Shown here piece by piece: positions 1-9,125 of a DNA stretch of 64,000 nucleotides. How positions within the stretch are numbered: position 1 is the first letter of the stretch; each line of letters opens with the position of its first letter. Source of the DNA: Variovorax sp. PBL-H6 (GTDB taxonomy: Bacteria > Pseudomonadota > Gammaproteobacteria > Burkholderiales > Burkholderiaceae_C); contig NZ_LR594659.1 in assembly GCF_901827155.1 (NCBI RefSeq), positions 1,054,001 through 1,118,000 of the forward strand, read 5' to 3'. The translations under genes were made by a program, and so were the position numbers. Below the pieces are notes generated by a model. The model worked only from the letters and a program-made list of their open reading frames with translations, was not told where the DNA came from and made no database searches.

Positions 1-527
1 ACCACGACGCCGCGACGCCAGCGTTCGGGCTCGCGATTCATCAGCGCGACGAGGCGAGGCACCTGCCGGAACCGCTGGCCGAGCCGCTCGCCCATGAGGT
101 TCTTGCAGGCGGCGCCCGAATTCGCGAAGTTGTAGAGGTAGTCTTCCTTTCGCGGAGCACGGGAGGTTGGCAGCCCGATCGATTCGCGCATGAAGGCAAT
201 GCCACCGGGCTGTCCCCAGGCAACCCAGGGGCCGAGGTCGATCTCGTTGCCGCGCAGTCGTGCCAGCACCTCGGTCCATTGGAAGGTACGCGCATGGAAC
301 TTGCCGCCACGCAGCGGAGTTCCAGGTGGGAAGGCCGTGAGATCCTGGTAGGAGTGGCTCGTCGAGTCGCCGAGCACGGCCAGCGGTATTGCATTCGCGG
401 GCACGGAAGAGCCGGCCACCGCGGCGGGCACATCATCGTCCCAGAACGCCACCACACCGACGACCAGCAGCACCAGCACGGCGAAAGTGCCGAGGACGAC
501 ATGTGCCGATCGTCGAAGATTGAGCAT
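1..527 (-). CDS. SGNH/GDSL-like hydrolase, N-terminal part (runs off the window)
   Basis: The frame opens with ATG at 527 and stays open to base 1, giving about 175 residues without a stop, so the 3' end lies outside the window. The first ~30 residues are a signal anchor (basic MLNLRRS, then a long hydrophobic run). It is followed by a GDST block (AVLGDSTSHSY) typical of the SGNH hydrolase nucleophile region, and by an NFANSGAACKNL segment resembling the next conserved block. This suggests an exported or membrane-anchored esterase or acyl-hydrolase. The gene lies 41 bp downstream of the JmjC-like gene on the same strand, so the two are probably co-transcribed. The family call rests on block I mainly; the catalytic Asp/His would be outside the window. 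Confidence 0.7.
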   Translation of the reverse strand, partial: MLNLRRSAHVVLGTFAVLVLLVVGVVAFWDDDVPAAVAGSSVPANAIPLAVLGDSTSHSYQDLTAFPPGTPLRGGKFHARTFQWTEVLARLRGNEIDLGPWVAWGQPGGIAFMRESIGLPTSRAPRKEDYLYNFANSGAACKNLMGERLGQRFRQVPRLVALMNREPERWRRGVV

Positions 528-568
528 TCTTGTGAGCGCCCCGCGAGGGCGGCGGTCAGCGCAAGGGC

Positions 569-1552
569 TTACACCGGGATGGACGGCTGCCGCGTCCGTT
601 GCTTCAGTGCCTTTGCCCATCGGAACGGCGCGCCCAGGCGCTCGACACCCGAATACAGCATTTCATCGTGCGTCTTCGGATTGGACTTCGACAGCGTTCG
701 CATGAACTTGGCCTTGGCACCATCCCAGAATGTGGATTCGTCGATCGGGCGCGGCTTCAGGCCAAGCTTGCGCATGCAGTAATTGGCCTGATGAACGCGC
801 GCACGGTCTTCCATATCCGGCGTCGTGTAGTAGATCGAGAGGCTCACCGACACGGAGTTGCCGTTCTGGATCTTGTGGGCAGCCAGCGGAGGATGATGAA
901 CCGCTATCCCCGGGGTGAGCGTGAATACCGTTCCCGCAGTGGCGAGTTCGTCTCGGTAGCGAGCGGCAATCGGGTTGTGACGGTAGAAGTCCTCGATCTC
1001 CTCGATCGTCAACGTCTGGAGTGCCGGCGGATAAAGCCTCGCCTCCTTTTCGCCTTCGATCTGCATGAGGAAATTGGTCTCGTGGTCGAAGTGATACGGA
1101 ACGCTGAGCCCCGGTGCATTCATGAAGATCGACATGCTGCCCCAGGCCATGCGCGAGCGGATCGGCGTGCCGGTGAGTTCCTCGATGTCCGCAAAGAGTT
1201 GATCCAGCAACTCGGCGTACTCCGGCGCCACCATGTCGATCTGATGAAGCGCAAGCCAGCGGCCATTGTTGGCGACGTCGAGGATGCTGTCTCTCAAGAT
1301 GCGCTTCAGCTCGGACGTCGGAAGCGATCGCTGGTCGAAGGGGAAGTAGCGCTGGTAGTCGGGCCAATCGAACACATGTTTCGAAAGCTCCGCGAGCTTC
1401 TGGATGGTGAAGAGCGGATGTCCCTGCAGGTTGTGCCTGAACGCGAAGGCGTTCTTGTTCAGGTTGCTCCAGGGTTCCCGGTCAGTCAGGTCGATGAGAC
1501 CGGTCGAAGGGCTTGGGCGAGCCCCCTCATTGCGCCCAGGTGATCGGAGCAT
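569..1552 (-). CDS. JmjC/cupin_8-like 2-oxoglutarate-Fe(II) oxygenase-type protein
   Basis: This 327-residue protein has the double-stranded beta-helix signature of cupin-like/JmjC oxygenases. An iron-binding HxD lies in PYHFDHETN (H154, D156), and the next strand, QIEGEKEARLYPP, matches the G-x-K-x-x-x-L-x-P pattern of cupin_8 proteins. A distal histidine is available around HHPPLAAHK (219-226). Such proteins hydroxylate proteins or small molecules using Fe(II) and 2-oxoglutarate; the substrate is not visible here. The ATG at 1552 is preceded by an AGAGGA ribosome site. The gene is upstream of the SGNH hydrolase gene in the same direction, and a perfect palindrome lies just upstream of its start. 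Confidence 0.72.
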   Translation of the reverse strand: MLRSPGRNEGARPSPSTGLIDLTDREPWSNLNKNAFAFRHNLQGHPLFTIQKLAELSKHVFDWPDYQRYFPFDQRSLPTSELKRILRDSILDVANNGRWLALHQIDMVAPEYAELLDQLFADIEELTGTPIRSRMAWGSMSIFMNAPGLSVPYHFDHETNFLMQIEGEKEARLYPPALQTLTIEEIEDFYRHNPIAARYRDELATAGTVFTLTPGIAVHHPPLAAHKIQNGNSVSVSLSIYYTTPDMEDRARVHQANYCMRKLGLKPRPIDESTFWDGAKAKFMRTLSKSNPKTHDEMLYSGVERLGAPFRWAKALKQRTRQPSIPV

Positions 1553-1860
1553 GGCATTCCTCTTCTTCTCGCGTTAAGAATTTTTCTTAAGAGCAGCAGA
1601 CCCCTGGGCTGGACAAGCTCCGCTCGCCCGTAGATTGGCCTCAATCCCAATTCAGTGTAGTGCCAAGTACTTACCCTGAGCCTATGGATTTCCCTTCATT
1701 GCCCGCCTTTCGCAGTGCGCGAGTGCGGACGGGACGGATGTCCCACTCTTGCGCCGCGCCATGGGCCTGGTCCGGGAAAAAACGGGACAGGCGTCCTGGG
1801 ACGGGATGCAAACGGCAGCGAACAATCGATGCTCCCCTTCATGGTTCATGGGAGTCCTCG
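1553..1860. other. 308-bp divergent intergenic region
   Basis: This region separates the JmjC-like gene (leftward) from the AraC-type gene (rightward). It holds the TTAAGAA/TTCTTAA palindrome described separately. The frame of the AraC gene is open through much of it, but composition and ribosome-site position argue that it is untranslated leader. I see no further gene. Confidence 0.5.
1574..1590. promoter_or_regulatory. Perfect inverted repeat upstream of the JmjC-like gene
   Basis: TTAAGAA and TTCTTAA form perfect 7-bp arms separated by three T residues, 22 bp upstream of the start at 1552. An AT-rich palindrome this close to a start in GC-rich DNA looks like an operator, or a stem in the leader. 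No regulator can be assigned; the neighbouring AraC-type gene is a candidate by position only. Confidence 0.5.
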
Positions 1861-2769
1861 ATGTCCATCCATGCGATCCATGCCGCGCCCGCCAAGCGCT
1901 TCCATGTTGCGCATGCCTGCGCCGCAGCGGCGCTGCCGGGGCTGCACGTGGCCTCGTTGGGCCTGGTCGATGTCGACGCCTTCGGAGGCGGTGTGCACCG
2001 GGGGCTGCCGCATGAGCTCTTCATGGTCACGGCCTACTGCGACGAGCGGCTGGACTGCCGAAGCGCCAGCGATGGCGGCGCGCTGCGCGTGATGGTGTCG
2101 GCCCTGCGCACCCGCCCCGTGGACTTCCAGACGCAGGGCCGCGGCCAGATGGCGGTCGCGATGCTCACGCCGCTGGGCTTGCTGCGCGCCTTCGGACGGC
2201 CCTGGGACAACCTGTGCAACGAACGCCTGCCGCTGCGCGAGCTCGTCCCGCCGTACCTGGAGGCGATGCTGCATGGCGCGCTGATCGATGCGGCGGCGGG
2301 TCCGGAGCGTTGCCTGGTCTTCGGGCGCTGGCTCGAGGCCCGCATCGGCGAGCGCCGCGCGCTGGGCTGGCAGGCCGAGCGCGTCGCGGCGGCAGCGATG
2401 TCGCTGCTGGAGGCGCCGGCGCTGTCGGTCGACATGTTGGCCTGCCAGCATCTGGTGAGCCGGCGCCAGCTGGAGCGCGACTTCCGCCACTGGCTGGGCG
2501 TCGCGCCGGCAGGCTATGCGCGGCTGGTGCGCTTCCAGCGCGCCGCCTGCGGGATCGCCGAGGGCGTGCCGCTGGCCCATGTGGCGGCGGAGCAGGGCTA
2601 TGCCGACCAGGCCCACATGACGCGCGCCTTCTCGGAGACGGCCGGCGTGACGCCGCGCCAGCTGCGCGAGGGCGGAGGCCCCGCCCGCGCGCTGCGGGCG
2701 GCCTTCGCGCAGCGCATGATCATGCTGCCGGCCGGCCGCGAACCAGAGGCGCTGCGGCTGGCGGCCTGA
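1861..2769 (+). CDS. AraC family transcriptional regulator
   Basis: This 302-residue regulator has an N-terminal sensor region of about 190 residues without recognisable motifs and a C-terminal AraC-type double helix-turn-helix (roughly 205-285). Helices fit LACQHLVSRRQLERDFRHWLG and the hallmark second motif HVAAEQGYADQAHMTRAFSETAGVTPRQLR. The start at 1861 is chosen because GGAG lies six bases upstream; the frame is open further upstream to 1660 but that part has no AraC character. The sensor ligand and targets are unknown. By position it could act on the divergent JmjC/SGNH genes. Confidence 0.85.
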   Translation: MSIHAIHAAPAKRFHVAHACAAAALPGLHVASLGLVDVDAFGGGVHRGLPHELFMVTAYCDERLDCRSASDGGALRVMVSALRTRPVDFQTQGRGQMAVAMLTPLGLLRAFGRPWDNLCNERLPLRELVPPYLEAMLHGALIDAAAGPERCLVFGRWLEARIGERRALGWQAERVAAAAMSLLEAPALSVDMLACQHLVSRRQLERDFRHWLGVAPAGYARLVRFQRAACGIAEGVPLAHVAAEQGYADQAHMTRAFSETAGVTPRQLREGGGPARALRAAFAQRMIMLPAGREPEALRLAA

Positions 2770-2847
2770 GCGGCGAACGGCTGTCCAAGGACATCGCCTG
2801 CGGCGCGTGCAAACACGTCTCGCCACCGCGGGCGCTAGACTGTCCGC

Positions 2848-3042
2848 ATGATTCGCTGGCTGATCGTTGTCGTGCTCGCGCTGCTCCTGATGAGCGGCCT
2901 GACGCAATGGCTGCGGCGCTTCGGTTTCGGTCGCCTGCCTGGCGACTTCGAGTTTCGCGCCTTCGGGCGCGAATGGCAGCTGCCGATCGGGAGCACCGTG
3001 GTGCTCAGCATGATCGCGGCCTTGATTGCACGATGGATCTGA
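2848..3042 (+). CDS. DUF2905 family small membrane protein
   Basis: This 64-residue protein consists of two transmembrane helices (about 2-17 and 47-63) around a short polar loop with RLPGDFEFRAFGREWQLPIGS, the conserved centre of DUF2905 proteins. The family has no established function. The gene ends 4 bp before the ROK-kinase start and may be co-transcribed with it. Confidence 0.85.
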   Translation: MIRWLIVVVLALLLMSGLTQWLRRFGFGRLPGDFEFRAFGREWQLPIGSTVVLSMIAALIARWI

Positions 3043-3046
3043 CCCC

Positions 3047-3973
3047 ATGAGAGCCTGCGTCGATATCGGCGGCACCAAGCTGGCCGTGAGCCTCTCGCCC
3101 GACGGCAGCACCGAGCTGATCGGCCGCCGCAGCGAGCCCACCGCCAAGACCGGCAGCAACGATGCCGTGGCGCAGCAGATCCTGCGGCTCATCGACGAGA
3201 TCTGCGCCGAGCAGGGCATCGCCGGCGCATCGGTCGACCGCGTGGGCGTGTCCTCGGCCGGTCCCTTCGTGCTGCGCGACGGTCGGGTCGAGCTCGCCAC
3301 GCCCAACATCTGCGGCGGCATCGCCGGCCCGGCGCGCGGCCTGCCCAACGACTGGATGACGGCTGTGCTGGAGGCGCCGCTCAGCAAGCGCTTCAGCCAT
3401 GTGCGGGTGGAGAACGACGCCGTGGCCGCGCTCGAGGCCGAGCGCACCTGGGGTGCGCTGCAAGGCATGGACCATTGCGCCTATGTCACCTGGAGCACCG
3501 GCGTCGGCGTGGGGCTGTGTGTGGACGGCCGCATCCTGCACGGCAAGAACGGCAATGCCGGCCACGCGGGCCACAGCTTCGTGGCCGACGACGACAGCGA
3601 TGCGTTGTGCGGCTGCGGCAATGTCGGGGACGTCGAAGCCCTGGTCGCCGGCAACTCCATCGCTCGCCGCTTCGGGCAGCCGTCGCCGGACCTGTTCGCC
3701 GCCGCCGCCGCCGGCGAAGCGCAAGCGCTGGCCACCACGACGGCGCTGTGCCGGGTCATGGGCCGCATGCTCTACAACCTGATCGCCACGCTCGACCTCG
3801 AGCGCATCAGCCTCGGCGGCAGCGTGTTCTGGCACAACCGCGATTTCCTGTTGCCACGCCTGCAGGCCGAGATCGACGGCAAACTGGTCGCGCTCACCCG
3901 CGAGGCGGTGCTGGTGCCCGCGGGGCTGGGCGATGCGGTCGGCGACTACGCCGCCCTGGCCTTGCTCGATTAA
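3047..3973 (+). CDS. ROK family sugar kinase/regulator-like protein
   Basis: This 308-residue ROK protein begins with the phosphate-binding motif DIGGTKLAVSL and continues with VENDAVAALEAE and TWSTGVGVGLCVDGRIL, both typical of bacterial hexose kinases. A zinc-type cluster CGCGNVGDVEAL is present in reduced form, and the general-base region is HAGHSF. There is no N-terminal helix-turn-helix, so it is more likely an enzyme (glucokinase, N-acetylmannosamine kinase or similar) than a NagC-type repressor. The ATG at 3047 is preferred over 3026 because the DIGGTK strand must be near the N-terminus. Its stop overlaps the stop of the convergent SDR gene by four bases. Confidence 0.82.
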   Translation: MRACVDIGGTKLAVSLSPDGSTELIGRRSEPTAKTGSNDAVAQQILRLIDEICAEQGIAGASVDRVGVSSAGPFVLRDGRVELATPNICGGIAGPARGLPNDWMTAVLEAPLSKRFSHVRVENDAVAALEAERTWGALQGMDHCAYVTWSTGVGVGLCVDGRILHGKNGNAGHAGHSFVADDDSDALCGCGNVGDVEALVAGNSIARRFGQPSPDLFAAAAAGEAQALATTTALCRVMGRMLYNLIATLDLERISLGGSVFWHNRDFLLPRLQAEIDGKLVALTREAVLVPAGLGDAVGDYAALALLD

Positions 3974-4740
3974 AGGAACATCCCGCCCGACACTTCGATG
4001 CGCTGCCCGGTGATCCAGCGGTTCTCCGGCCGGAGCAGCGAAGAGATTGCACCGCCGATATCGTCGGGCTGGCCCACGCGACCCAGCGTGGTTTGCGAGG
4101 CGATCATGCTGTTCACCTGGGCGTTGTCGCGCACCAGGCCGCCGCTGAAATCGGTCTCGACCGCGCCCGGTGCCACGACGTTGACGGCAATGCCGCGCGC
4201 GCCCAGCTCCTTGGCCTGGTAGCGCGTCAGCACCTCGATGCCGCCCTTCATTGCCGCGTAGGCCGCATGGCCCGGGAGGGTAAAGCGCGCGAGGCCGGTC
4301 GAAATGTTGACGATGCGCCCGCCATCGGCGATCAGCGGCAGCAGCTTCTGGGTCAGAAAGAAGGGGCCCTTCAGCTGGATGTTCATCAACTGGTCGAATT
4401 GTTCCTCGCTGGTCTCTTCGAAGCTCGCGTGAATGCCGATGCCGGCGTTGTTCACCAGGTAGTCGAAGCGCTCGCGCTGCCAGACCTCGCTCAGGGCGGT
4501 CTTCACCTGCGCCGCAAAGCCGGCAAAGCTCGCGCTGTTCGCAACGTCGAGCGGCAAGGCGACCGCGCGCCGGCCGAGGGCTGCGACCTGCGCTACCACC
4601 TGCTGCGCCTCGTCGGCGCCGCTGCGGTAGGTCAGCAGGATGTCGACGCCGCGCTCGGCCAGCTTCAGCGCGGTGTTCTTGCCCAGGCCGCGGCTGCCGC
4701 CGGTGATGAGGGCGACGGGGGTGCTGGTTGGGGTGCTCAT
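3970..4740 (-). CDS. SDR family NAD(P)-dependent oxidoreductase
   Basis: A classical short-chain dehydrogenase of 256 residues. The cofactor motif is TGGSRGLG (13-20), followed by NNAG (97-100) and the catalytic set S147, Y161, K165. It ends with the usual RWITGQRIEVSGG. TYRS after beta-2 suggests NADPH preference. The substrate is unknown. It is divergent from a LysR gene at 4881, the usual arrangement for a regulator controlling its SDR target. A broken copy of the same SDR/LysR arrangement occurs at 32778-33988. Confidence 0.88.
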   Translation of the reverse strand: MSTPTSTPVALITGGSRGLGKNTALKLAERGVDILLTYRSGADEAQQVVAQVAALGRRAVALPLDVANSASFAGFAAQVKTALSEVWQRERFDYLVNNAGIGIHASFEETSEEQFDQLMNIQLKGPFFLTQKLLPLIADGGRIVNISTGLARFTLPGHAAYAAMKGGIEVLTRYQAKELGARGIAVNVVAPGAVETDFSGGLVRDNAQVNSMIASQTTLGRVGQPDDIGGAISSLLRPENRWITGQRIEVSGGMFL

Positions 4741-4823
4741 GTGGCTTCCTTTGAAAGAGTGCTCCGGTGAGTGAACTCTAGGGAAGAACAGTAAGCCGAT
4801 AAACTGCCTGAATCAGATAGGAC

Positions 4824-4842
4824 TGTTCAAATACGTAGAACA
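4824..4842. promoter_or_regulatory. Candidate LysR operator
   Basis: TGTTC and GAACA form an inverted repeat separated by 9 bp in the 140-bp gap between the divergent SDR and LysR genes. This fits the interrupted-dyad pattern bound by LysR-type regulators near their own start. It is a pattern match only. Confidence 0.4.
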
Positions 4843-4880
4843 ATCACTGCCGGCAAGCGCCTGGCAAGCGCCTTCTCGCA

Positions 4881-5777
4881 ATGGACCTCGACACACTCCG
4901 CATCTTTGCCAAGGTGGCCGAACTGGCCAGCTTCACCCGTGCCGCCGAGCAGCTGGGCCATCCGAAGGCGCGCGTCTCCACCGCCGTGCAGCAGCTCGAA
5001 GGCCAGCTCGGCACCCGCTTGCTGCACCGGACGACGCGCAGCGTGCGACTGACGCAAGACGGCGAGCAATTCCTCGAACGTGCCAAGGAGCTGGTGGCGG
5101 ACGCGGAAGAACTCCAATCGATGTTCCAGCAGGCGCCCAGCGCATTGCGCGGGCGGCTGCGCGTGGACCTGCCCGTGGGCATCGCGCGCCGCATCGTGAT
5201 TCCGCGGCTGCCGGAGTTCTTTGCCGCGCATCCGCAACTGGCGCTGGAGCTCAGCACCACCGACCGGCTGGTCGACCCGGTGCACGAAGGCTTCGATTGC
5301 GTGCTGCGCATCGGGCCGCTGCGCGATTCGGGGCTGGTGGCGCGCCCGCTCGGCCAACTGCGGCTGATCAACTGCGCGAGTCCCGGCTATCTGCGCGCCC
5401 ACGGCGTCCCAAGGACACTGGAGGACCTGGCACGGCATTGCCTGGTGCACTACGCGCCCACGTTGGGCAGTCCGGCGCCCGGCTGGGAATACCACGACGG
5501 CGAGCGCTACCGCCTGCAGCCCATGGGTGGCCTGATCACGGTCAACAGCTCCGAGGCCTACGAAGCCGCGTGCCTCGCAGGCCTGGGCCTGATCCAGGCG
5601 CCGGTGCTCGGCTTGCAGGCGCGAATTGACCAGGGGCTGCTGGAGGAGGTCATGCCGCAGGCCACGGCTCAGCCGATGCCGGTGACGCTGCTCTATCCGC
5701 ATCGGCGGAACCTGTCGCAGCGCGTGCAGGCGATGCTCGACTGGCTGGCGCAGACACTGTCGCCTTTGCTGCGCTAG
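4881..5777 (+). CDS. LysR family transcriptional regulator
   Basis: A full-length (298 residue) LysR regulator. The winged helix-turn-helix occupies about 1-60 (LDTLRIFAKVAELASFTRAAEQLGHPKARVSTAVQQLE) and the periplasmic-binding-like effector domain 90-298, including FDCVLRIGPLRDSGLVARPLG. It resembles the subgroup that represses or activates a divergent oxidoreductase, here the SDR at 3970-4740. Its last 128 bp are also open reading frame for the convergent MocR gene. Confidence 0.88.
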   Translation: MDLDTLRIFAKVAELASFTRAAEQLGHPKARVSTAVQQLEGQLGTRLLHRTTRSVRLTQDGEQFLERAKELVADAEELQSMFQQAPSALRGRLRVDLPVGIARRIVIPRLPEFFAAHPQLALELSTTDRLVDPVHEGFDCVLRIGPLRDSGLVARPLGQLRLINCASPGYLRAHGVPRTLEDLARHCLVHYAPTLGSPAPGWEYHDGERYRLQPMGGLITVNSSEAYEAACLAGLGLIQAPVLGLQARIDQGLLEEVMPQATAQPMPVTLLYPHRRNLSQRVQAMLDWLAQTLSPLLR

Positions 5778-7212
5778 TGCGCAAGTCGGTGGCGATGGCG
5801 CCCAGGCGCCGCAGCGCGGCATCGACCGCCTCGCCGTAGGGCCAGCCGCAGTTGATGCGCAGGTAGTGGTCGAAGCGCGAGGAGTTCGAGAACAGCGTGC
5901 CCGGCGCCACCACGATGCGTTCGGCCAGGGCGGCGGCGAAGAGCCGCGTCGAGGAAAGGCGCTCGGGCAGCTCCACCCACAGCTGCAGTCCGCCCGGCGG
6001 CAGGTTGATGCGCGTGCCCGGCGGGAAGCAGCCGGCGATTGTGTCGGCGGTCTGCTCGCGTTGCGTCTTCAGGCATTGCCGCAGATGGCGCAGGTGGCGG
6101 TCGTAGCCGCCGGTGCCCATGAACTCGCCGGCCGCAGCCTGCGCGAGCGCCTCGTTGTTGCGCGTCTGCGCGAACTTGAGCATCTCCACCCGCGCCTGCC
6201 AGCGACCGGCCGCGATCCAGCCCAGCCTCAGGCCCGGCGCGAGGATCTTGTGCAGCGAGGCGCAGTGGATCACGTTGCCGCTGCCGTCGAAGGACTTGAG
6301 GGCGCGCGGCGGCACCGGCGCTTCGATGAGCTCGCTGTAGGTGTCGTCCTCGATCAGCGGAATGGCGTGCTGTTCGCACAGCTGCGCAAGCCGGGCCTTG
6401 TGGGCATCGGGCATCACGCTGCCGAGCGGGTTCTGCAGGTGCGGCACGACCACCACCGCCTTGACGTTGTCGTAGGTGCGAATGGCGAGATCCAGGGCCT
6501 CGATCGAGAGGCCGGTCTGCGGGCTCGTCGGGATCTCCAGCGCCTGCAGCCCCAGGCTTTCGAGCACCTGCAGCAGGCCGTAGAAGGTGGGTGACTCCAC
6601 CGCCACGGTGTCGCCCGGCTGCGCGACGGCGCGCAGCGCGAGGTTCAGCGCCTCGATGCAGCCGTTGGTGACCAGGATGTCGTCCGGCGAGATCGCCATG
6701 CCCACGCGCAGGCTCCGCTGCGCGAGCACTTCGCGAAACTGGCGATCGCCCTTGAGAGGAGCAGCGACCGCCAGCATGCCGGGGCGCTGGCGCAGCAAGC
6801 GTGTCATCGCGTTGCGCAGGGCCTCTGCGGGATAGAGCTCCGGCGCGCCGCGCGCGATGGAGAGATCGAGCTTCTCGGCCACCTGCCGGCGCCGCGCCAC
6901 GAAGTCCGACACTTTGGCGTGGATGCCCACGTACTGCGCCGGGTCGGGCGCCTGGTCGGCCGCCGGCTCATCCATCGGCGCCATCGCCAGGCGCCGGGGC
7001 CGGCGAACGAAATAACCCGAGCGCTCGCGCGCCTCGAGCCAGCCTTCGCTTTCCATCGAGCGGCACAGCTGCAGCGCCGTCGACAGGCTGATGCCGTGCT
7101 GGCGCATCAGGTGGCGCAGCGAGGGCAGCTTGTCGCCGGGCTTGAGCGAGCCGGCACGGATCGCGTCGAGGTAGTGCGCGGCCAACTGCCGGTAGAGCGG
7201 GGCGGAGTCCAT
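5650..7212 (-). CDS. MocR/PdxR-type regulator (GntR HTH + aminotransferase domain)
   Basis: This 520-residue protein joins a GntR-type winged helix (about 1-75: YRQLAAHYLDAIRAGSLKPGDKLPSLRHLMRQHGISLSTALQLC) to a fold-type I aminotransferase domain (about 110-475). The pyridoxal-phosphate lysine lies in HCASLHKILAPGLRLGW, and the cofactor Asp/Tyr region is LIEDDTYSEL. MocR regulators sense PLP or an amino compound and control vitamin B6, GABA or amino-acid genes. The last ~40 residues are Ala/Ser-rich and run 128 bp antisense into the end of lysR, so the true protein function likely ends near residue 475. Confidence 0.87.
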   Translation of the reverse strand: MDSAPLYRQLAAHYLDAIRAGSLKPGDKLPSLRHLMRQHGISLSTALQLCRSMESEGWLEARERSGYFVRRPRRLAMAPMDEPAADQAPDPAQYVGIHAKVSDFVARRRQVAEKLDLSIARGAPELYPAEALRNAMTRLLRQRPGMLAVAAPLKGDRQFREVLAQRSLRVGMAISPDDILVTNGCIEALNLALRAVAQPGDTVAVESPTFYGLLQVLESLGLQALEIPTSPQTGLSIEALDLAIRTYDNVKAVVVVPHLQNPLGSVMPDAHKARLAQLCEQHAIPLIEDDTYSELIEAPVPPRALKSFDGSGNVIHCASLHKILAPGLRLGWIAAGRWQARVEMLKFAQTRNNEALAQAAAGEFMGTGGYDRHLRHLRQCLKTQREQTADTIAGCFPPGTRINLPPGGLQLWVELPERLSSTRLFAAALAERIVVAPGTLFSNSSRFDHYLRINCGWPYGEAVDAALRRLGAIATDLRTSAAKATVSAPASRASPARAATGSADADRAASPASAEPWPAA

Positions 7213-7389
7213 GGAGCGATGCTGCGGGAAGGACGGTGGCGGGAACAGATGCAGACAGCGGCGAAAACCACCATAACAGATGGGGTGAAGGAGCGGCTGT
7301 TCTGCCTTCGATCGTCCCCGGCTGTGCCTGTTCTTCGAGCGGCTTGCTGCCTACGATTTCAGCAACCACCACCACTCCAGAGGCCCGCC

Positions 7390-7713
7390 ATGATGTCCAC
7401 CGATTTCCCTTCCACCACGCAGCTCCTGCCCGGGCAGTCGTTGCGCGTGGCGCTCGATGCCGGCACCGCGCTGATGGTGCTGGAAGGTCGCGTGCGGATC
7501 ATTTCGCCGCCGTCCTGGTTCGGCGAAACGGCGTTCGCCGTGAAGAACGAGTTCCACGAAGGCGAGGCCTATGTCGCCGAGCGCGGCGGCTGGGTCGAGG
7601 TCGATGCGCTCGCCTCGGCACCCGCACGGATTTACAGCCTGCCGCAGCCGGTGTCGAGTACTGCGCCCCGGCCTTCGCCAGTGGCCCGGCTGCTGCGCCT
7701 GCTGCTCGCCTGA
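7390..7713 (+). CDS. DUF2917 domain protein (copy 1)
   Basis: A 107-residue cytosolic protein matching the DUF2917 pattern: a small beta-rich domain with LLPGQSLRVALDAGTALMVLEGRVRIISP and a C-terminal Arg/Leu tail. No enzymatic motif or signal peptide. The fold resembles a minimal cupin, but function is unknown. It is transcribed away from the MocR gene, as the second DUF2917 gene (18485) is from a LysR gene. The start at 7390 has no better-placed alternative. Confidence 0.72.
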   Translation: MMSTDFPSTTQLLPGQSLRVALDAGTALMVLEGRVRIISPPSWFGETAFAVKNEFHEGEAYVAERGGWVEVDALASAPARIYSLPQPVSSTAPRPSPVARLLRLLLA

Positions 7714-7726
7714 GCCCTGCTGCCTG

Positions 7727-9112
7727 CTAGCGCACGCTTTCCGCCTCGCGCAGCGCGTCGAGGAAGGTGCGCCGCCACCAGTGCACGTCTTGTGCGCGGA
7801 TGCGCGACAGCAGCTTCTGGTGGCGCTCCCGGCGCTCCTCCAGCGGCATCTGAAGCGCCTGCTGCACGGTCTCGGCGGTGCCGTGCGTGTCATAGGGATT
7901 GACCAGCAGCGCTTCCCTCAATTGCTCGGCCGCCCCGGCGAAGCGCGACAGCACCAGCACGCCGGGATCTGCCGGGTCTTGCGCGGCGATGTATTCCTTT
8001 GCCACGAGGTTCATGCCGTCGCGCAGCGGCGTCACCAGGCCGACCGCCGCGGCTCGGCACAGCCCCGGCACGCGCTTGCGTGCCACCATGCGATGGATAT
8101 AGCGCACCGGCATCCAGTCGAGCTCGCCGTAGTCGCCGTTGATGGCTCCGCACAGCGCCTCGAGCTCGCGCCGGATGTCGGCGTAGGCATCCACCGTCTC
8201 GCGCGTGGGCGAGGCAATCTGGATCAGCGTCGCGCTGCGGCGGTTCTCGGGGTAGTTGGCCAGCAACTCGCGGAAGGAGCGCACGCGGTTCGGGATGCCC
8301 TTTGAATAGTCGAGCCGGTCGATGCCCAACAGCAGCCGCCGGCTGGAGTACTCGCGCCGCATCGTCTCGTACATGTCGCGCGACTCCTTGCCGTGGGTAA
8401 GGGCCGCGAATTCGTCGACGTCGATGCCGATCGGGAAGGCGCTGCAGCGCACCGTCTGGCCGTAGGCGCGGTACAAGTCGCGGCCCACAGCCTCGCCGTT
8501 GGCCTCGTTGCGCACGTATTGCTCGAAGTGCTGCACGTCCTGCTGGGCCTGGAAGCCGATCAGGTCGTAGGCGAAGAGCGAACGCATCAGCCACTCGTGC
8601 TGCGGGATCGCGGCCATGATGATGTGCGGCGGCAGCGGGATGTGCAGGAAGAAGCCGATGCGCTGGCGGCAGCCCATGCCGCGCAGTTCGGCCGCCAGCG
8701 GGATCAGGTGGTAGTCGTGGATCCAGATGATGTCGTCGCTCTTCAGCAGCGGCAGCAGCTTGCGCGCGAACAGCTGGTTGACGCGCCGGTAACCGCCGAT
8801 GAAGCCGGCATCGAAGTTCGCGAGGTCGAGCCGGTCGTGGAACACCGGCCAGAGCACGTCGTTGGCGTAGCCCAGGTAATAGCTGTCGTGGTCTTCGCGG
8901 CTCAGGTCGATGGTGGCGAGCGTGACCTTGCCGGCCTGCTGGATGCGCAACTCGCCTTCGCCAGTGGGGCCATCCTCGACGATGTTGCCGCTCCACCCGA
9001 ACCACAGCCCACCGGTCTGCTGAAGGCTTTCGCCGAGCGCGACGGCCAGTCCTCCGGCAGCAGGCTTGCGTGGATCGGCGATGCGATTTGAAAGGACGAC
9101 GAGACGACTCAT
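7727..9112 (-). CDS. otsA: Trehalose-6-phosphate synthase (GT20)
   Basis: OtsA transfers glucose from UDP-glucose to glucose-6-phosphate, forming trehalose-6-phosphate in the cytosol. The 461-residue length fits the family. The start [26 protein letters not shown] contains the glucose-6-phosphate-binding N-loop, followed by [38 protein letters not shown] and the nucleotide-binding [13 protein letters not shown]. It is the last gene of an otsB-GH15-otsA operon with a 13-bp gap. The start at 9112 is fixed by this conserved N-terminus; the frame stays open further upstream inside the GH15 gene. Confidence 0.96.
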   Translation of the reverse strand: MSRLVVLSNRIADPRKPAAGGLAVALGESLQQTGGLWFGWSGNIVEDGPTGEGELRIQQAGKVTLATIDLSREDHDSYYLGYANDVLWPVFHDRLDLANFDAGFIGGYRRVNQLFARKLLPLLKSDDIIWIHDYHLIPLAAELRGMGCRQRIGFFLHIPLPPHIIMAAIPQHEWLMRSLFAYDLIGFQAQQDVQHFEQYVRNEANGEAVGRDLYRAYGQTVRCSAFPIGIDVDEFAALTHGKESRDMYETMRREYSSRRLLLGIDRLDYSKGIPNRVRSFRELLANYPENRRSATLIQIASPTRETVDAYADIRRELEALCGAINGDYGELDWMPVRYIHRMVARKRVPGLCRAAAVGLVTPLRDGMNLVAKEYIAAQDPADPGVLVLSRFAGAAEQLREALLVNPYDTHGTAETVQQALQMPLEERRERHQKLLSRIRAQDVHWWRRTFLDALREAESVR

Positions 9113-9125
9113 GGGTTTGTAATGG

